Notes: generated by a model from the sequence alone, not told the origin. A stretch of 64,000 bases of DNA from Streptomyces sp. Ru62 (GCF_002920615.1 NZ_PQSU01000026.1:1-64000); one strand, 5' to 3'; positions 1 to 8,141 are shown, counted from the stretch's first letter. A program made the numbers and translations.

Positions 1-66
1 CAGGGTGAGCGCGGTGACCGCCAGCGCGGCGGACGCGGACGCGGGGATGGACCTGGCTCTGGGCAT
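1..66 (-). CDS. N-terminus of a secreted protein (cut by window edge)
   Basis: Only the first 22 codons are inside the window. They read MPRARSIPASASAALAVTALTL, which has a basic start and then an Ala/Leu/Val-rich run typical of a Sec signal peptide. The product is therefore probably exported or a lipoprotein, but its function cannot be told from this fragment. An A/G-rich stretch (GAAAGGG) upstream on the minus strand could serve as a weak ribosome site. The gene is divergent from the SDR gene that follows, and the 228 bp between them would hold both promoters. Confidence 0.5.
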   Translation of the reverse strand, partial: MPRARSIPASASAALAVTALTL

Positions 67-294
67 GGTGGGGGCGCCCTTTCGTGGGGTGGGGTGGTCG
101 CCCGGCGAAACTAGAGGTCCAGACCACTTCCGTCAAGATATGAAGTAAGAAGTGAGGGAAGGGAGTTGTCGTGGCGTCCGGCGGCGCGGACGCTGGCCGG
201 AAGTCGTCACCGTCGCAGCGATGGGTCCTAAGCTCGGTCGCGCTTGACGATCTCGGTCATGCTCGGCGATCTCGGTGAAGGGGCCTGAACTGCA

Positions 295-1131
295 ATGGAG
301 GACAAGCGCGTTGTCGTCGTGACCGGCGCGGGCTCGGGCATCGGCCAGGCCACGGCCCGGCTGCTGGCCGAGACGGGTCACCAGGTGGTCGTCTCCGGCC
401 GCCGGGCCGAACCCCTGGAGCGCCTCGCGCGGGAGACGGGGGCGCTGGCGCATCCGTCCGACGTCGGGGACCCCGACGCGGCCCAGGGACTGGTCCAGGC
501 GGCCCTGGGCGCCTACGGACGGCTCGACGGGCTGGTGCTGAACGCGGGCATCGGGCGCGGGGGAGCCGTGGGCGACATGTCGCTGCGGGACTGGGACGAG
601 GTGATGCGCACCAACGTGACCGGTCCGCTCCTCCTGCTGCGCGCCGCGATCCCGCACCTGCTGGAGTCCCGGGGAGCGGTGGTCGCCGTGGCTTCGGTGT
701 CCGCGCTGCGCAACGGCACGAGCAACGCGCCGTACGCCACCTCCAAGGCCGCCCTGCTCCAGCTGTGCCGGTCCGTCGCCGTCGACTACGGGCGTCAGGG
801 GGTGCGGGCCAACGTCGTGTGCCCCGGCTGGGTGCGCACCGAGATGGCCGACCGGCGCATGGCACGCTTCGCCGCGGAGGCGGAACTGCCGGGCGGCGGG
901 GTGGAAGCGGCCTACGCGGAGGCCACCAGGCTGCTGCCGCAGGGGCGCCCGGGTGAGCCGCGCGAGGTCGCGGAGGCGATCGGCTGGCTGCTGTCCCCGG
1001 CGGCGTCGTACGTCAACGGCGCGGTGCTCACCGTGGACGGCGGCGCGACGGCCCTCGACCCGGGAACACTCGCGTTCGACTACCGGATCACGCCCCGCAC
1101 CGACGAGAACGGCTCCGCCGCTTCCGGCTGA
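295..1131 (+). CDS. SDR family NAD(P)-dependent oxidoreductase
   Basis: A 278-residue classical short-chain dehydrogenase/reductase. The nucleotide-binding motif TGAGSGIG is at about residues 10-17, NAG follows the fourth strand, and the catalytic YATSK has Tyr147 and Lys151. The family carries out NAD(P)-linked carbonyl/alcohol redox chemistry in the cytoplasm; the substrate cannot be read from the sequence. The length is somewhat above the usual 250, with an extra C-terminal tail. It stands alone: the next gene is convergent. Upstream there are two direct copies of GATCTCGGT (249-257 and 268-276), the first overlapping a TTGACG hexamer, which might be a regulator site. The ATG start is the first in frame after a stop-rich leader. 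Confidence 0.9.
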   Translation: MEDKRVVVVTGAGSGIGQATARLLAETGHQVVVSGRRAEPLERLARETGALAHPSDVGDPDAAQGLVQAALGAYGRLDGLVLNAGIGRGGAVGDMSLRDWDEVMRTNVTGPLLLLRAAIPHLLESRGAVVAVASVSALRNGTSNAPYATSKAALLQLCRSVAVDYGRQGVRANVVCPGWVRTEMADRRMARFAAEAELPGGGVEAAYAEATRLLPQGRPGEPREVAEAIGWLLSPAASYVNGAVLTVDGGATALDPGTLAFDYRITPRTDENGSAASG

Positions 1132-1228
1132 CCAGGCTCCGGAACGGCCGGTTCAGCGCGGCTTACGAGGGTTCGGTGCTGCTGGGCCGGTCTTCAGCGC
1201 GGCTGACGCCTCTACTCGGCCAGGCCTC

Positions 1229-1349
1229 CGCACGACCGTCCCGGCTCCGCACGACCGTCCCGGCTTCGGTGACCGTCCTGCCTTCGGTGACCGTCCTGCC
1301 TTCGGTGACAGTCCTGCCTTCGGCGACCGTCCCGGCTCGGCGACCGGCC
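1229..1349. repeat. 18-19 bp tandem repeat array
   Basis: About six to seven head-to-tail units sit between two convergent genes. The first two are 19 bp (CGCACGACCGTCCCGGCTC type) and the later ones 18 bp (CGGTGACCGTCCTGCCTT type). Just downstream GGCCAGACTTCAG occurs twice (1347-1359 and 1364-1376). No hairpin terminator is obvious between the two genes. The array is probably a hypervariable intergenic tandem repeat that differs between strains; no function is shown. Confidence 0.8.
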
Positions 1350-1372
1350 AGACTTCAGGGGCTGGCCAGACT

Positions 1373-2521
1373 TCAGCGTCGCTGGGTCGGTGAGGTCCGG
1401 TCGGGGCAGGGGAGCGCGTCGGTCATGGCGGGCCACATCCGGGCGATGCCGAGCAGTGTCTCGGGACTGCCGTGCGTCACCCCGGGCAGCGGGTGCGGGT
1501 CGGCCGGTGGCACGCCGGCGAGGACGGCACGCCGGGCCTGGTCCACGGCACCGGCGAGCGCGGCGGACACCAGACGGTCGTCACGTACCCCCGCCCGTCT
1601 GGCGTACCGGTACGCGCTCTCGTAGGCGTCCGGCCGCACGTACTGCTGGAGGGTCAGGAGGGCGTCGTACGTCTCGATGGTCTGCCGGTGCGCCTGCAAG
1701 GCCGGCGGAAGGCGCGGCCGCAGCACCTCCTGGAGCCGGGACCGCCGGGGCCCGGCGAGGGCCACATGGGGCACCGCCGTCACCAGGTCGCGCCACAGCG
1801 GCCACAGCCGCCAGACCGTCCGCAGCGCGCCGGCCGACCGTACGAGGGCGCTCGCGCTGGGGACCAGCAGGGACGCCGCCCGCAGGAAGCCGTGCAGACT
1901 CATGATCACCGTCAGCCAGGGCAGCAGGTGCGGGACACGGTCGTAGAGGTGCCAGAGGTAGCCGGACCAGAAGGCGAGGGCGAGCACGCTGCCCGCCGCG
2001 AACAGGCGCAGCGACCAGACGAGATCGCGCTCGGTCGTCCGCAGGCTGTACCGCCAGCAGACCACGACGGCGGCGGCGTCACCGGCGAGATGGGCGGCGA
2101 TGAGGATCAGCCAGTAGGCGGACGCGGCGGACGCGGGCCCCTGGGCGGACGCCGTTCCCGTGCCGACGTGCAGCAGATCCAGGACGAGCAGCGAGACGAG
2201 GGCCGCCGTCATCCCCACCGCCGCGCAGCGGCGCAGCCGCGGCGGACCGCTGGAGTCGACCACGAAGAGCAGGACCAGCCCCGCGCTGAGCACGCCGATC
2301 AGATTGCGGGCCAGGGACACCGTGTGGACATCGAGGCCGGCCGACGTGAGCGGGCCGACGATCCCGGGCTGGAAGAGGGTGATCGCGACGGTCGCCGCCA
2401 GCACGGTGAGCCAGAGCCCCCGCTGCTGGGAGTGGCGCAGTGCCGGCCGGGCCCGCCAGACGAGGGCGGACCACAGGGCGACGACGCCGGCGAGTCCGAC
2501 CCGGGCCGCCAGCTCATTCAC
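1373..2521 (-). CDS. Multi-pass membrane protein, MAB_1171c/DUF6545-like
   Basis: A 382-residue protein whose first ~235 residues hold about seven hydrophobic segments, followed by a soluble ~140-residue tail rich in Arg and Leu (positions 240-380). This architecture matches the actinobacterial MAB_1171c (DUF6545) proteins, sometimes labelled putative transporters; the assignment rests on layout and memory. Its start overlaps the stop of the upstream metallopeptidase gene by 8 bp, so the two are translationally coupled and probably work together. A plausible job is a membrane sensor or target for the peptidase, but that is inference. It converges with the SDR gene across the 18-bp repeat array. 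Confidence 0.75.
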   Translation of the reverse strand: MNELAARVGLAGVVALWSALVWRARPALRHSQQRGLWLTVLAATVAITLFQPGIVGPLTSAGLDVHTVSLARNLIGVLSAGLVLLFVVDSSGPPRLRRCAAVGMTAALVSLLVLDLLHVGTGTASAQGPASAASAYWLILIAAHLAGDAAAVVVCWRYSLRTTERDLVWSLRLFAAGSVLALAFWSGYLWHLYDRVPHLLPWLTVIMSLHGFLRAASLLVPSASALVRSAGALRTVWRLWPLWRDLVTAVPHVALAGPRRSRLQEVLRPRLPPALQAHRQTIETYDALLTLQQYVRPDAYESAYRYARRAGVRDDRLVSAALAGAVDQARRAVLAGVPPADPHPLPGVTHGSPETLLGIARMWPAMTDALPCPDRTSPTQRR

Positions 2522-3068
2522 CGGGGCCGGCCGTCACCCCGAGGAACGCGCCGAGCCGTCCCACGGGTCCGGCCACCCGGCCGGCGGTCCCGGCGCTCTG
2601 GATCAGGGTGGCGATCATCTCGGCTTCCTGCTCCTCGGTGTTCGTGTAGCTGGTCCTGGCCCTCAGCCGTGTGACGAGATGGGGCTGGAGGCCGACCAGG
2701 AGGTCACCGGCCGGCCGCTCGCCGTCGTCCGTGAGGCTCCGGTGGTGGTCGCACAGCACGTGGCCGATCTCGTGGAGGATGATGTGCTCCCGGTGCAGGG
2801 GGGCGGTCCGGGCCTCGTAGAAGACGTAGTCGGCCTTTTCGGTGGCCAGCCACAGGCCGCAGGCTCCGGTGGCCGCCGCCTCCTCGGGCAGCTCCCTCAG
2901 CACGAGCGGACGGCCTCTGAGTTCTTCCACCCGCTCCCGCACCGCGTCCAGGGACAGCGACCGGGGCACCCCGAGATCGCGCAGGATCGCGGTGCATCGG
3001 CGCCGTAGTGCGGTGTACTCGCCCGTTCTCCTCACCTGCCGTGTCACCCCGTTCGGGCGAGAAAGCAC
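2514..3068 (-). CDS. IrrE/ImmA-like zinc metallopeptidase
   Basis: A 184-residue protein with HEIGHVLCDH near the middle, the HExxH zinc site typical of ImmA/IrrE (gluzincin-like) peptidases. Family members cleave or bind repressors; here no helix-turn-helix protein lies beside it. It is the first gene of a two-gene operon with the membrane protein that overlaps its 3' end. The N-terminal ~30 residues are basic. In many Streptomyces such pairs sit beside an XRE regulator, from memory, so the absence of one here is noteworthy. I chose the ATG at 3068; a longer ORF in another frame is a shadow. Confidence 0.75.
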   Translation of the reverse strand: MLSRPNGVTRQVRRTGEYTALRRRCTAILRDLGVPRSLSLDAVRERVEELRGRPLVLRELPEEAAATGACGLWLATEKADYVFYEARTAPLHREHIILHEIGHVLCDHHRSLTDDGERPAGDLLVGLQPHLVTRLRARTSYTNTEEQEAEMIATLIQSAGTAGRVAGPVGRLGAFLGVTAGPGE

Positions 3069-3234
3069 TTCCCGTCACCAGCGGACGAGCTGTGGGTCAC
3101 ACCTAATCAGGTCGCGCGCCCTCTTGCACACGCCTGCCGGGTCTTTCGGTCGCCCTTTGGCGAAAACTTTCTGCTGCGCCCGGTCCGTCCACGGCGCAGT
3201 CGGGGGCCGCCAGCGCCGGCCGGGCCGGGCCGGG

Positions 3235-4104
3235 TCAGGCGTCGAAGTCGACGTCGCGGCTGACCGGCTCCCAGGCGAGCAGCTCCTCACGGACGTCGTC
3301 GAGGTGGCTCTTGAGCGCGTCCACGGAATCATTGCCCAGCGGCAGGCGCAGCGGCGTCCTGTCGCTGTCGAGGGCGCCGAGGATGGCCGCGGCGGCCTTG
3401 GCGGGGTCGCCGGGCTGCTTGCCGTGCCCGCCCTCGATGCCGGCGCGGGTGGGACCGACGGTCGCCTCGTACGCGGGCAGGGCCACCGACTCGTTCATGG
3501 CGGCGCCGAAGAAGCTGGTGCGGAAGGCCCCGGGCTCGACTATCAGCACCTTGATGCCCAGCGGGGCCACTTCCTGGGCGAGCGCTTCGGACAGCCCCTC
3601 CAGGGCGCACTTGGTCGCCGAGTACGCGCCGAATCCCGCGACGGACAGCTGCCCGCCGAAGCTGCTCATCTGCACGATGGCGCCCGACCTCTGCCTCCGC
3701 ATGTGCGGCAGCACGGCACGGACCAGCGCGGCGGGCCCGAAGAAGTGGACGTCCATCAGGTCCCGCAGCTCGCGGTCGGTGGTCTCCTCGACCGCGCCCA
3801 CCTGACCGCGGCCCGCGTTGTTGACGAGGACATCGATCCGGCCGTACCAGAGGACGGCCTCGGCGACGACTTCTGCGACACGGGTGTGGTCGGTGACGTC
3901 CAGCCGCACCGCGACCGCGCGGTCCGGGTGGGCGGCGATCAGGTCGTCGAGCGTCTCCGTGCGGCGTGCGGCGGCGATGACGGTGTCCCCCGCGGCCAGC
4001 GCCGCCTTCGCGATGGCCTGCCCGAAGCCGGACGACGCACCGGTGATCAGCCATACGCGGCCCTCGGCGCTGCGGGTGGGCGAAGGGGTGTCGGTCGTGG
4101 TCAC
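3235..4104 (-). CDS. SDR family oxidoreductase
   Basis: 289 residues from the GTG at 4104. The glycine motif TGASSGFG, the NNAGRG segment and a Tyr-x-x-x-Lys site in YSATK mark a classical SDR. The longer frame back to 4167 would run into the palindromic intergenic site and adds residues without family character, so the GTG start is preferred. The gene is divergent from a LysR-type regulator 107 bp away, the usual arrangement in which the regulator controls its neighbour. The substrate is unknown. A 166-bp gap separates it from the metallopeptidase gene upstream of which it reads. Confidence 0.88.
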   Translation of the reverse strand: MTTTDTPSPTRSAEGRVWLITGASSGFGQAIAKAALAAGDTVIAAARRTETLDDLIAAHPDRAVAVRLDVTDHTRVAEVVAEAVLWYGRIDVLVNNAGRGQVGAVEETTDRELRDLMDVHFFGPAALVRAVLPHMRRQRSGAIVQMSSFGGQLSVAGFGAYSATKCALEGLSEALAQEVAPLGIKVLIVEPGAFRTSFFGAAMNESVALPAYEATVGPTRAGIEGGHGKQPGDPAKAAAAILGALDSDRTPLRLPLGNDSVDALKSHLDDVREELLAWEPVSRDVDFDA

Positions 4105-4139
4105 TGCGTCCTCCAAGTCGGTGTCTACAGCTCCCAGTT

Positions 4140-4150
4140 GTGTCAGACAC
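4140..4150. promoter_or_regulatory. Candidate LysR operator in the SDR/LysR divergent promoter
   Basis: The sequence GTGTC-A-GACAC is a perfect inverted repeat with 5-bp arms, midway between the divergent starts. It is followed immediately by a perfect 12-bp palindrome, CGGGGCGCCCCG (4151-4162). LysR regulators usually bind interrupted dyads placed like this, but binding here is inferred from position and symmetry alone. Confidence 0.5.
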
Positions 4151-4199
4151 CGGGGCGCCCCGTCCAAGACATAAGATCACTCGCCCGATAGAGACGCTT

Positions 4200-4205
4200 T
4201 ATGAT
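4200..4205 (+). promoter_or_regulatory. -10 element giving a probable leaderless LysR mRNA
   Basis: TATGAT lies exactly 6 bases before the GTG at 4212 and no Shine-Dalgarno sequence is present. In actinobacteria this spacing places the transcription start on the start codon. It also supports the choice of 4212 over the longer frame from 4140. Confidence 0.5.
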
Positions 4206-4211
4206 CCCAGG

Positions 4212-5123
4212 GTGGACCTACGCCAGCTGCGCTATCTCGTGGCCATCGCGGAGGAGGGGAACCTGAGGCGGGCGGCCGAATCGCTGTACGTGACCCAGCC
4301 CTCCCTCTCGTACGCCCTCAAATCCTTGGAGTCCGAGCTCGGCGTACGCCTCTTCGACCGGCACGCCGGCGGGGTGACGGCCACCGCGGCCGGGCGGGAC
4401 ATCGTGGCGGAGGCCCGCCGTACGCTGCGCCAGGCCGACCGCATCCGGGTGCTCGCGGAGCGCCACCGGGAGTCGGGCACCCAGGTGCTGCGCGTGGGGT
4501 TCGAGGCCAGCGGTGCCGGTGAGCTCACCACCCGCGCCCGCGGCGAGTTCGCGCGCCGCCGGCCCGGCGTCCGGGTCGAACCGAAACGCTTCGACTGGGG
4601 CGAGGAGGTGGCGGCACTGCGTGACGGCCGGGTGGACGTCGCCTTCGTGTGGCTGCCGGCCGACCTCACCGACCTGCACAGCGAGGTGATCCACTCCGAG
4701 CCCAGGGTCGTCGGCCTCCCCCGGGGACACCGGCTGGCCGCACGCGACGCGGTGACCCTCACCGACGTGGAGGACGAACCCCTCACCTGGACGGAGCGGG
4801 CACCGCGCCCCTGGGTGGACTGGTGGGCGGTGAACCCGCGGCCCGACGGCTCGGCACCGCGCTGGGGACCGACCAACGACAACGTCGAGGAAATGCTGGA
4901 GCAGGTGGCGTCCGGGGAGGCCATCTGCTTCGCCCCGGCCGGCATGGCCCGGTACTACGCCCGGCCCGACCTCGTCTGGGTCCCGCTGCTGGGTGCCGAG
5001 CCCATGCGGGTAGCGATGGCCTGGGTGCGGGGCACGGAGACCGATCTCGTCCGGGGGTTCGCCGAGACCGTGCGGGGACTCGTCGCGGCCGGCCCGCCGG
5101 AATGCCCAGGGGGCCGGGCCTGA
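4212..5123 (+). CDS. LysR family transcriptional regulator
   Basis: 303 residues, the standard LysR length. The N-terminus reads VDLRQLRYLVAIAEEGN, followed by a helix-turn-helix (RAAESLYVTQPSLSYALKSLE, about residues 18-38) and a two-lobed effector-binding domain from about residue 90. The GTG at 4212 gives the canonical LysR N-terminus. It probably controls the divergent SDR gene and itself through the dyad between them; the inducer is unknown. The following miaB has its own promoter signal. Confidence 0.9.
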   Translation: MDLRQLRYLVAIAEEGNLRRAAESLYVTQPSLSYALKSLESELGVRLFDRHAGGVTATAAGRDIVAEARRTLRQADRIRVLAERHRESGTQVLRVGFEASGAGELTTRARGEFARRRPGVRVEPKRFDWGEEVAALRDGRVDVAFVWLPADLTDLHSEVIHSEPRVVGLPRGHRLAARDAVTLTDVEDEPLTWTERAPRPWVDWWAVNPRPDGSAPRWGPTNDNVEEMLEQVASGEAICFAPAGMARYYARPDLVWVPLLGAEPMRVAMAWVRGTETDLVRGFAETVRGLVAAGPPECPGGRA

Positions 5124-5167
5124 GGCCACCGGCCGGCAGGGCAGCGATCGCCCCCCTCGGGACCGCC

Positions 5168-5173
5168 TACCCT
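5168..5173 (+). promoter_or_regulatory. -10 element of leaderless miaB transcript
   Basis: TACCCT ends 6 bases before the miaB ATG at 5180. There is no ribosome-binding site, so a leaderless transcript is likely. No good -35 hexamer is visible at the expected distance. Confidence 0.45.
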
Positions 5174-5179
5174 TGACGC

Positions 5180-6709
5180 ATGACCAGCAGCAGCGACCGG
5201 AGCCCGGCAGTGGACGTTCAAGGATCCAAGAGTTACGAAATCCGCACCTACGGGTGCCAGATGAACGTCCACGATTCCGAGCGATTGGCCGGGCTGCTCG
5301 AAGAGGCCGGGTACGTGCGGGCCCCCGAGGGCTCGGACGGCGACGCCGACGTCGTCGTCTTCAACACCTGCGCGGTCCGCGAGAACGCCGACAACCGGCT
5401 CTACGGCAACCTCGGCCGGCTCGCGCCGAAGAAGGCCTCGCGCCCCGGCATGCAGATCGCGGTCGGCGGCTGCCTCGCGCAGAAGGACCGGGACACCATC
5501 GTGAAGAAGGCGCCCTGGGTGGACGTCGTCTTCGGCACGCACAACATCGGCAAGCTGCCCGTCCTGCTGGAGCGCGCCCGCGTCCAGGAGGAGGCGCAGG
5601 TGGAGATCGCCGAGTCCCTGGAGGCCTTCCCCTCCACGCTGCCGACCCGCCGCGAGAGCGCCTACGCGGCCTGGGTGTCGATCTCCGTCGGCTGCAACAA
5701 CACGTGCACCTTCTGCATCGTCCCGGCCCTGCGCGGCAAGGAGAAGGACCGCCGCCCCGGCGACATCCTCGCGGAGATCGAGGCCCTGGTCGGCGAGGGT
5801 GTCTCCGAGATCACCCTGCTCGGCCAGAACGTCAACGCCTACGGCTCCGACATCGGCGACCGCGAGGCCTTCAGCAAGCTGCTGCGTGCCTGCGGGACCA
5901 TCGAGGGCCTGGAGCGGGTCCGCTTCACCTCCCCGCACCCGCGCGACTTCACCGACGACGTCATCGCCGCCATGGCCGAGACGCCGAACGTGATGCCGCA
6001 GCTGCACATGCCGCTCCAGTCCGGCTCGGACACGGTCCTGAAGGCGATGCGCCGCTCGTACCGCCAGGACCGGTACCTGGGGATCATCGAGAAGGTGCGG
6101 GCGGCCATCCCGCACGCCGCGATCACCACCGACATCATCGTGGGCTTCCCCGGCGAGACCGAGGAGGACTTCGAGCAGACGCTGCACGTCGTCCGCGAGG
6201 CCCGCTTCGCGCAGGCCTTCACCTTCCAGTACTCCAAGCGTCCCGGCACCCCCGCCGCGACCATGGAGAACCAGATTCCGAAGGAGGTCGTCCAGGAGCG
6301 CTACGAGCGGCTGGTCGCCCTCCAGGAGGAGATCTCCTGGGAGGAGAACAAGAAGCAGGTCGGCCGCACGCTGGAGCTGATGGTCGCGGAGGGCGAGGGC
6401 CGCAAGGACGGCGCCACCCACCGTCTCTCCGGACGCGCCCCCGACAACCGCCTGGTCCACTTCACCAAGCCGGACCAGGAGGTGCGCCCCGGCGACGTCG
6501 TCACCGTCGAGGTCACGTACGCCGCCCCGCACCACCTCCTCGCGGAGGGCCCCGTCCTCGGCGTCCGCCGCACGCGCGCGGGGGACGCCTGGGAGAAGCG
6601 CACCGCCGCCGCGGCCGCCAAGCCCGCGGGTGTCATGCTCGGCCTGCCGAAGATCGGCGTCCCGGCGCCGCTGCCGGCGACCACGGGGAGCGCCTGCGGC
6701 TGCGACTGA
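5180..6709 (+). CDS. miaB: tRNA-2-methylthio-N6-dimethylallyladenosine synthase MiaB
   Basis: A radical-SAM methylthiotransferase that adds the 2-methylthio group to i6A37 of tRNAs reading UNN codons, after MiaA has prenylated A37. The N-terminal UPF0004 domain has its cluster cysteines at C26, C64 and C98. The radical-SAM triad is C172, C176 and C179 in GCNNTCTFC. A TRAM domain occupies about residues 375-450. The protein is 509 residues with an Ala-rich tail ending CGCD that is longer than in E. coli. miaA lies about 2.4 kb downstream, so the two steps of the pathway are neighbours but not one operon. Confidence 0.97.
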   Translation: MTSSSDRSPAVDVQGSKSYEIRTYGCQMNVHDSERLAGLLEEAGYVRAPEGSDGDADVVVFNTCAVRENADNRLYGNLGRLAPKKASRPGMQIAVGGCLAQKDRDTIVKKAPWVDVVFGTHNIGKLPVLLERARVQEEAQVEIAESLEAFPSTLPTRRESAYAAWVSISVGCNNTCTFCIVPALRGKEKDRRPGDILAEIEALVGEGVSEITLLGQNVNAYGSDIGDREAFSKLLRACGTIEGLERVRFTSPHPRDFTDDVIAAMAETPNVMPQLHMPLQSGSDTVLKAMRRSYRQDRYLGIIEKVRAAIPHAAITTDIIVGFPGETEEDFEQTLHVVREARFAQAFTFQYSKRPGTPAATMENQIPKEVVQERYERLVALQEEISWEENKKQVGRTLELMVAEGEGRKDGATHRLSGRAPDNRLVHFTKPDQEVRPGDVVTVEVTYAAPHHLLAEGPVLGVRRTRAGDAWEKRTAAAAAKPAGVMLGLPKIGVPAPLPATTGSACGCD

Positions 6710-6720
6710 GGTCTGGGCGC

Positions 6721-6888
6721 ACCGCGGGGCGGCGGGGTCCGGGGGCACCGCGCGGCGGCGGGGAGTCTGACGCGGTGCGGTCCGGCGTTGAGCTCATCGA
6801 GCGGCGTGGTCCGGCGCACCGCGGGGCGGCGGGGGGTCTGACGCGGTGCGGTCCGGCGTCGAGCTCATCGAGCGGGCCGCCCGTGTGC
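6721..6888. repeat. 71-bp tandem duplication downstream of miaB
   Basis: Two near-identical 71-bp units (6747-6817 and 6818-6888) each contain a G/C-rich head, then GTCTGACGCGGTGCGGTCCG and a GAGCTCATCGAGCGG end. The long shared block is at 6765-6804 and 6836-6875 with one base difference. A third copy of only the head is at 6721. The 440 bp between miaB and the next gene (6710-7149) hold no convincing gene. Confidence 0.8.
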
Positions 6889-7136
6889 GTGACGGTCTGC
6901 CCGCCGACCGGCGGGACGTGCTGGAGCGCGGACCGACCGGCCACCCGGGTGACCGACCCCCGGCACAAGCTCTCCCGCCCCGTCGGTGGCGGCGAGAGGG
7001 CCCGGCAGATTCGCGTTCTCCCGCCATCTCCCCATCGAGCACCTGATCAACGACGGCAGGCTCGTGGTGCTCGGCTGGCGGTGACCGCCTGACGGACGTG
7101 CTGGTCGAGGAGTGACACGCGCCCCGTGCACGGGGT

Positions 7137-7142
7137 TACGCT
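7137..7142 (+). promoter_or_regulatory. -10 element of the dioxygenase-like gene
   Basis: TACGCT ends 7 bases before the ATG at 7150 and there is no Shine-Dalgarno sequence adjacent to that ATG. This fits a leaderless transcript and favours 7150 over the GTG at 7126. Confidence 0.4.
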
Positions 7143-7149
7143 GCCGATC

Positions 7150-7863
7150 ATGCTTGTCGCCGCCGCTGTCTGCCCCTGCCCACCACTGCTCGTGCCCGAG
7201 GTCGCCGCGGGCGCCGCGCCAGAACTGGACGCCGCCCGCGCTGCCTGTACGGACGCGCTCGGCGTGCTCGCCGCCGCCCGCCCCGACCTGCTGGTGGTCG
7301 TCGGCACCGCCGAGGAGGGCGGGCACGGCCCGTTCCCCCAGGGCACTCCGGGCAGCTTCCGCGGATTCGGGGTCGACCTGGACGTACGCCTGGGGCCCGC
7401 CGCTCACCCAACCCCGGAGCGCCTGCTGCCGACCTCCCTGGCCGTCGGCGCCTGGCTGCTGGAGCGGACCGGCTGGTCCGATGCCCCGATCGAGGGACTG
7501 GGAGCAGCGGACACGCTGGAGCCGGAGCGGTGCGCCGAGACCGGACGGGAGCTGGCCGGCCGGGCCGGGCGGGTGGCCCTGCTGGTGATGGGGGACGGCA
7601 GCGCGTGCCGCACGGTCAAGGCGCCGGGCTACCTGGACGAGCGGGCGGCACCCTTTGACGCGGAGGCCGCCCGGGCACTCGGCGCGGCGGACCTGGCCGC
7701 GCTGCGGGCACTGGACCCGTCCCTGGCCCGCGAACTGAAGGCCGCGGGCCGCGCGCCCTGGCAGATCCTGGCCGGCGCGGCCGAGAACGCGAACCTCGGC
7801 GGGGCACTGCTGTACGAGGACGCGCCGTACGGCGTGGGGTACATGGTCGCGACCTGGTCCTGA
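7150..7863 (+). CDS. Class III extradiol dioxygenase-like (LigB-type) protein
   Basis: 237 residues beginning MLVAAAVCPCPPLLVPEVA. It resembles the catalytic LigB fold of class III extradiol ring-cleavage dioxygenases as seen in a conserved actinobacterial family. The expected early metal-ligand histidine segment reads CPCPPLLVP here without a histidine, so it may not be an active ring-cleaving enzyme. It sits between miaB and miaA, and the conserved location suggests a housekeeping or accessory role; no aromatic-degradation genes are nearby. It could start at the GTG at 7126, which has GAGGAG upstream, but the TACGCT hexamer favours 7150. Confidence 0.7.
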   Translation: MLVAAAVCPCPPLLVPEVAAGAAPELDAARAACTDALGVLAAARPDLLVVVGTAEEGGHGPFPQGTPGSFRGFGVDLDVRLGPAAHPTPERLLPTSLAVGAWLLERTGWSDAPIEGLGAADTLEPERCAETGRELAGRAGRVALLVMGDGSACRTVKAPGYLDERAAPFDAEAARALGAADLAALRALDPSLARELKAAGRAPWQILAGAAENANLGGALLYEDAPYGVGYMVATWS

Positions 7864-7997
7864 GCCCGGGCTTCGAGGGGCCGGCGGCCGTACGACTGCC
7901 GCACGCGCGCGTGCGGGCGCGAATGCGCCGACGTTTCCGGTGCCGCGGGTATTACGGCGCTGCTTCCGGCGTGCGGATGTACGGCCCTGCTCGCGCG

Positions 7998-8141
7998 GTG
8001 TGCTGACGTAGGGCGCTGCCCCCGCGCGTTGCCGTCCGGCCCGGCACCCGCGTGTGCTGACGTGGAGACCTGCGCCCGCGCGTTGCCGTCCGGCCCTGCC
8101 CTCGCGCTGACGCATCGCGCCCTCACCGCACGTGCTGACGT
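7998..8141. repeat. 54-bp direct repeat in a convergent intergenic region
   Basis: Two 54-bp units share GTGTGCTGACGT (7998-8009 and 8052-8063) and a 22-bp block starting CCCGCGCGTTGCC (8021-8042 and 8075-8096). The ten-base core GTGCTGACGT recurs a third time at 8132-8141. The 430 bp between the dioxygenase-like gene and the antitoxin-like gene hold this repeat and a terminator but no gene. Confidence 0.75.
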
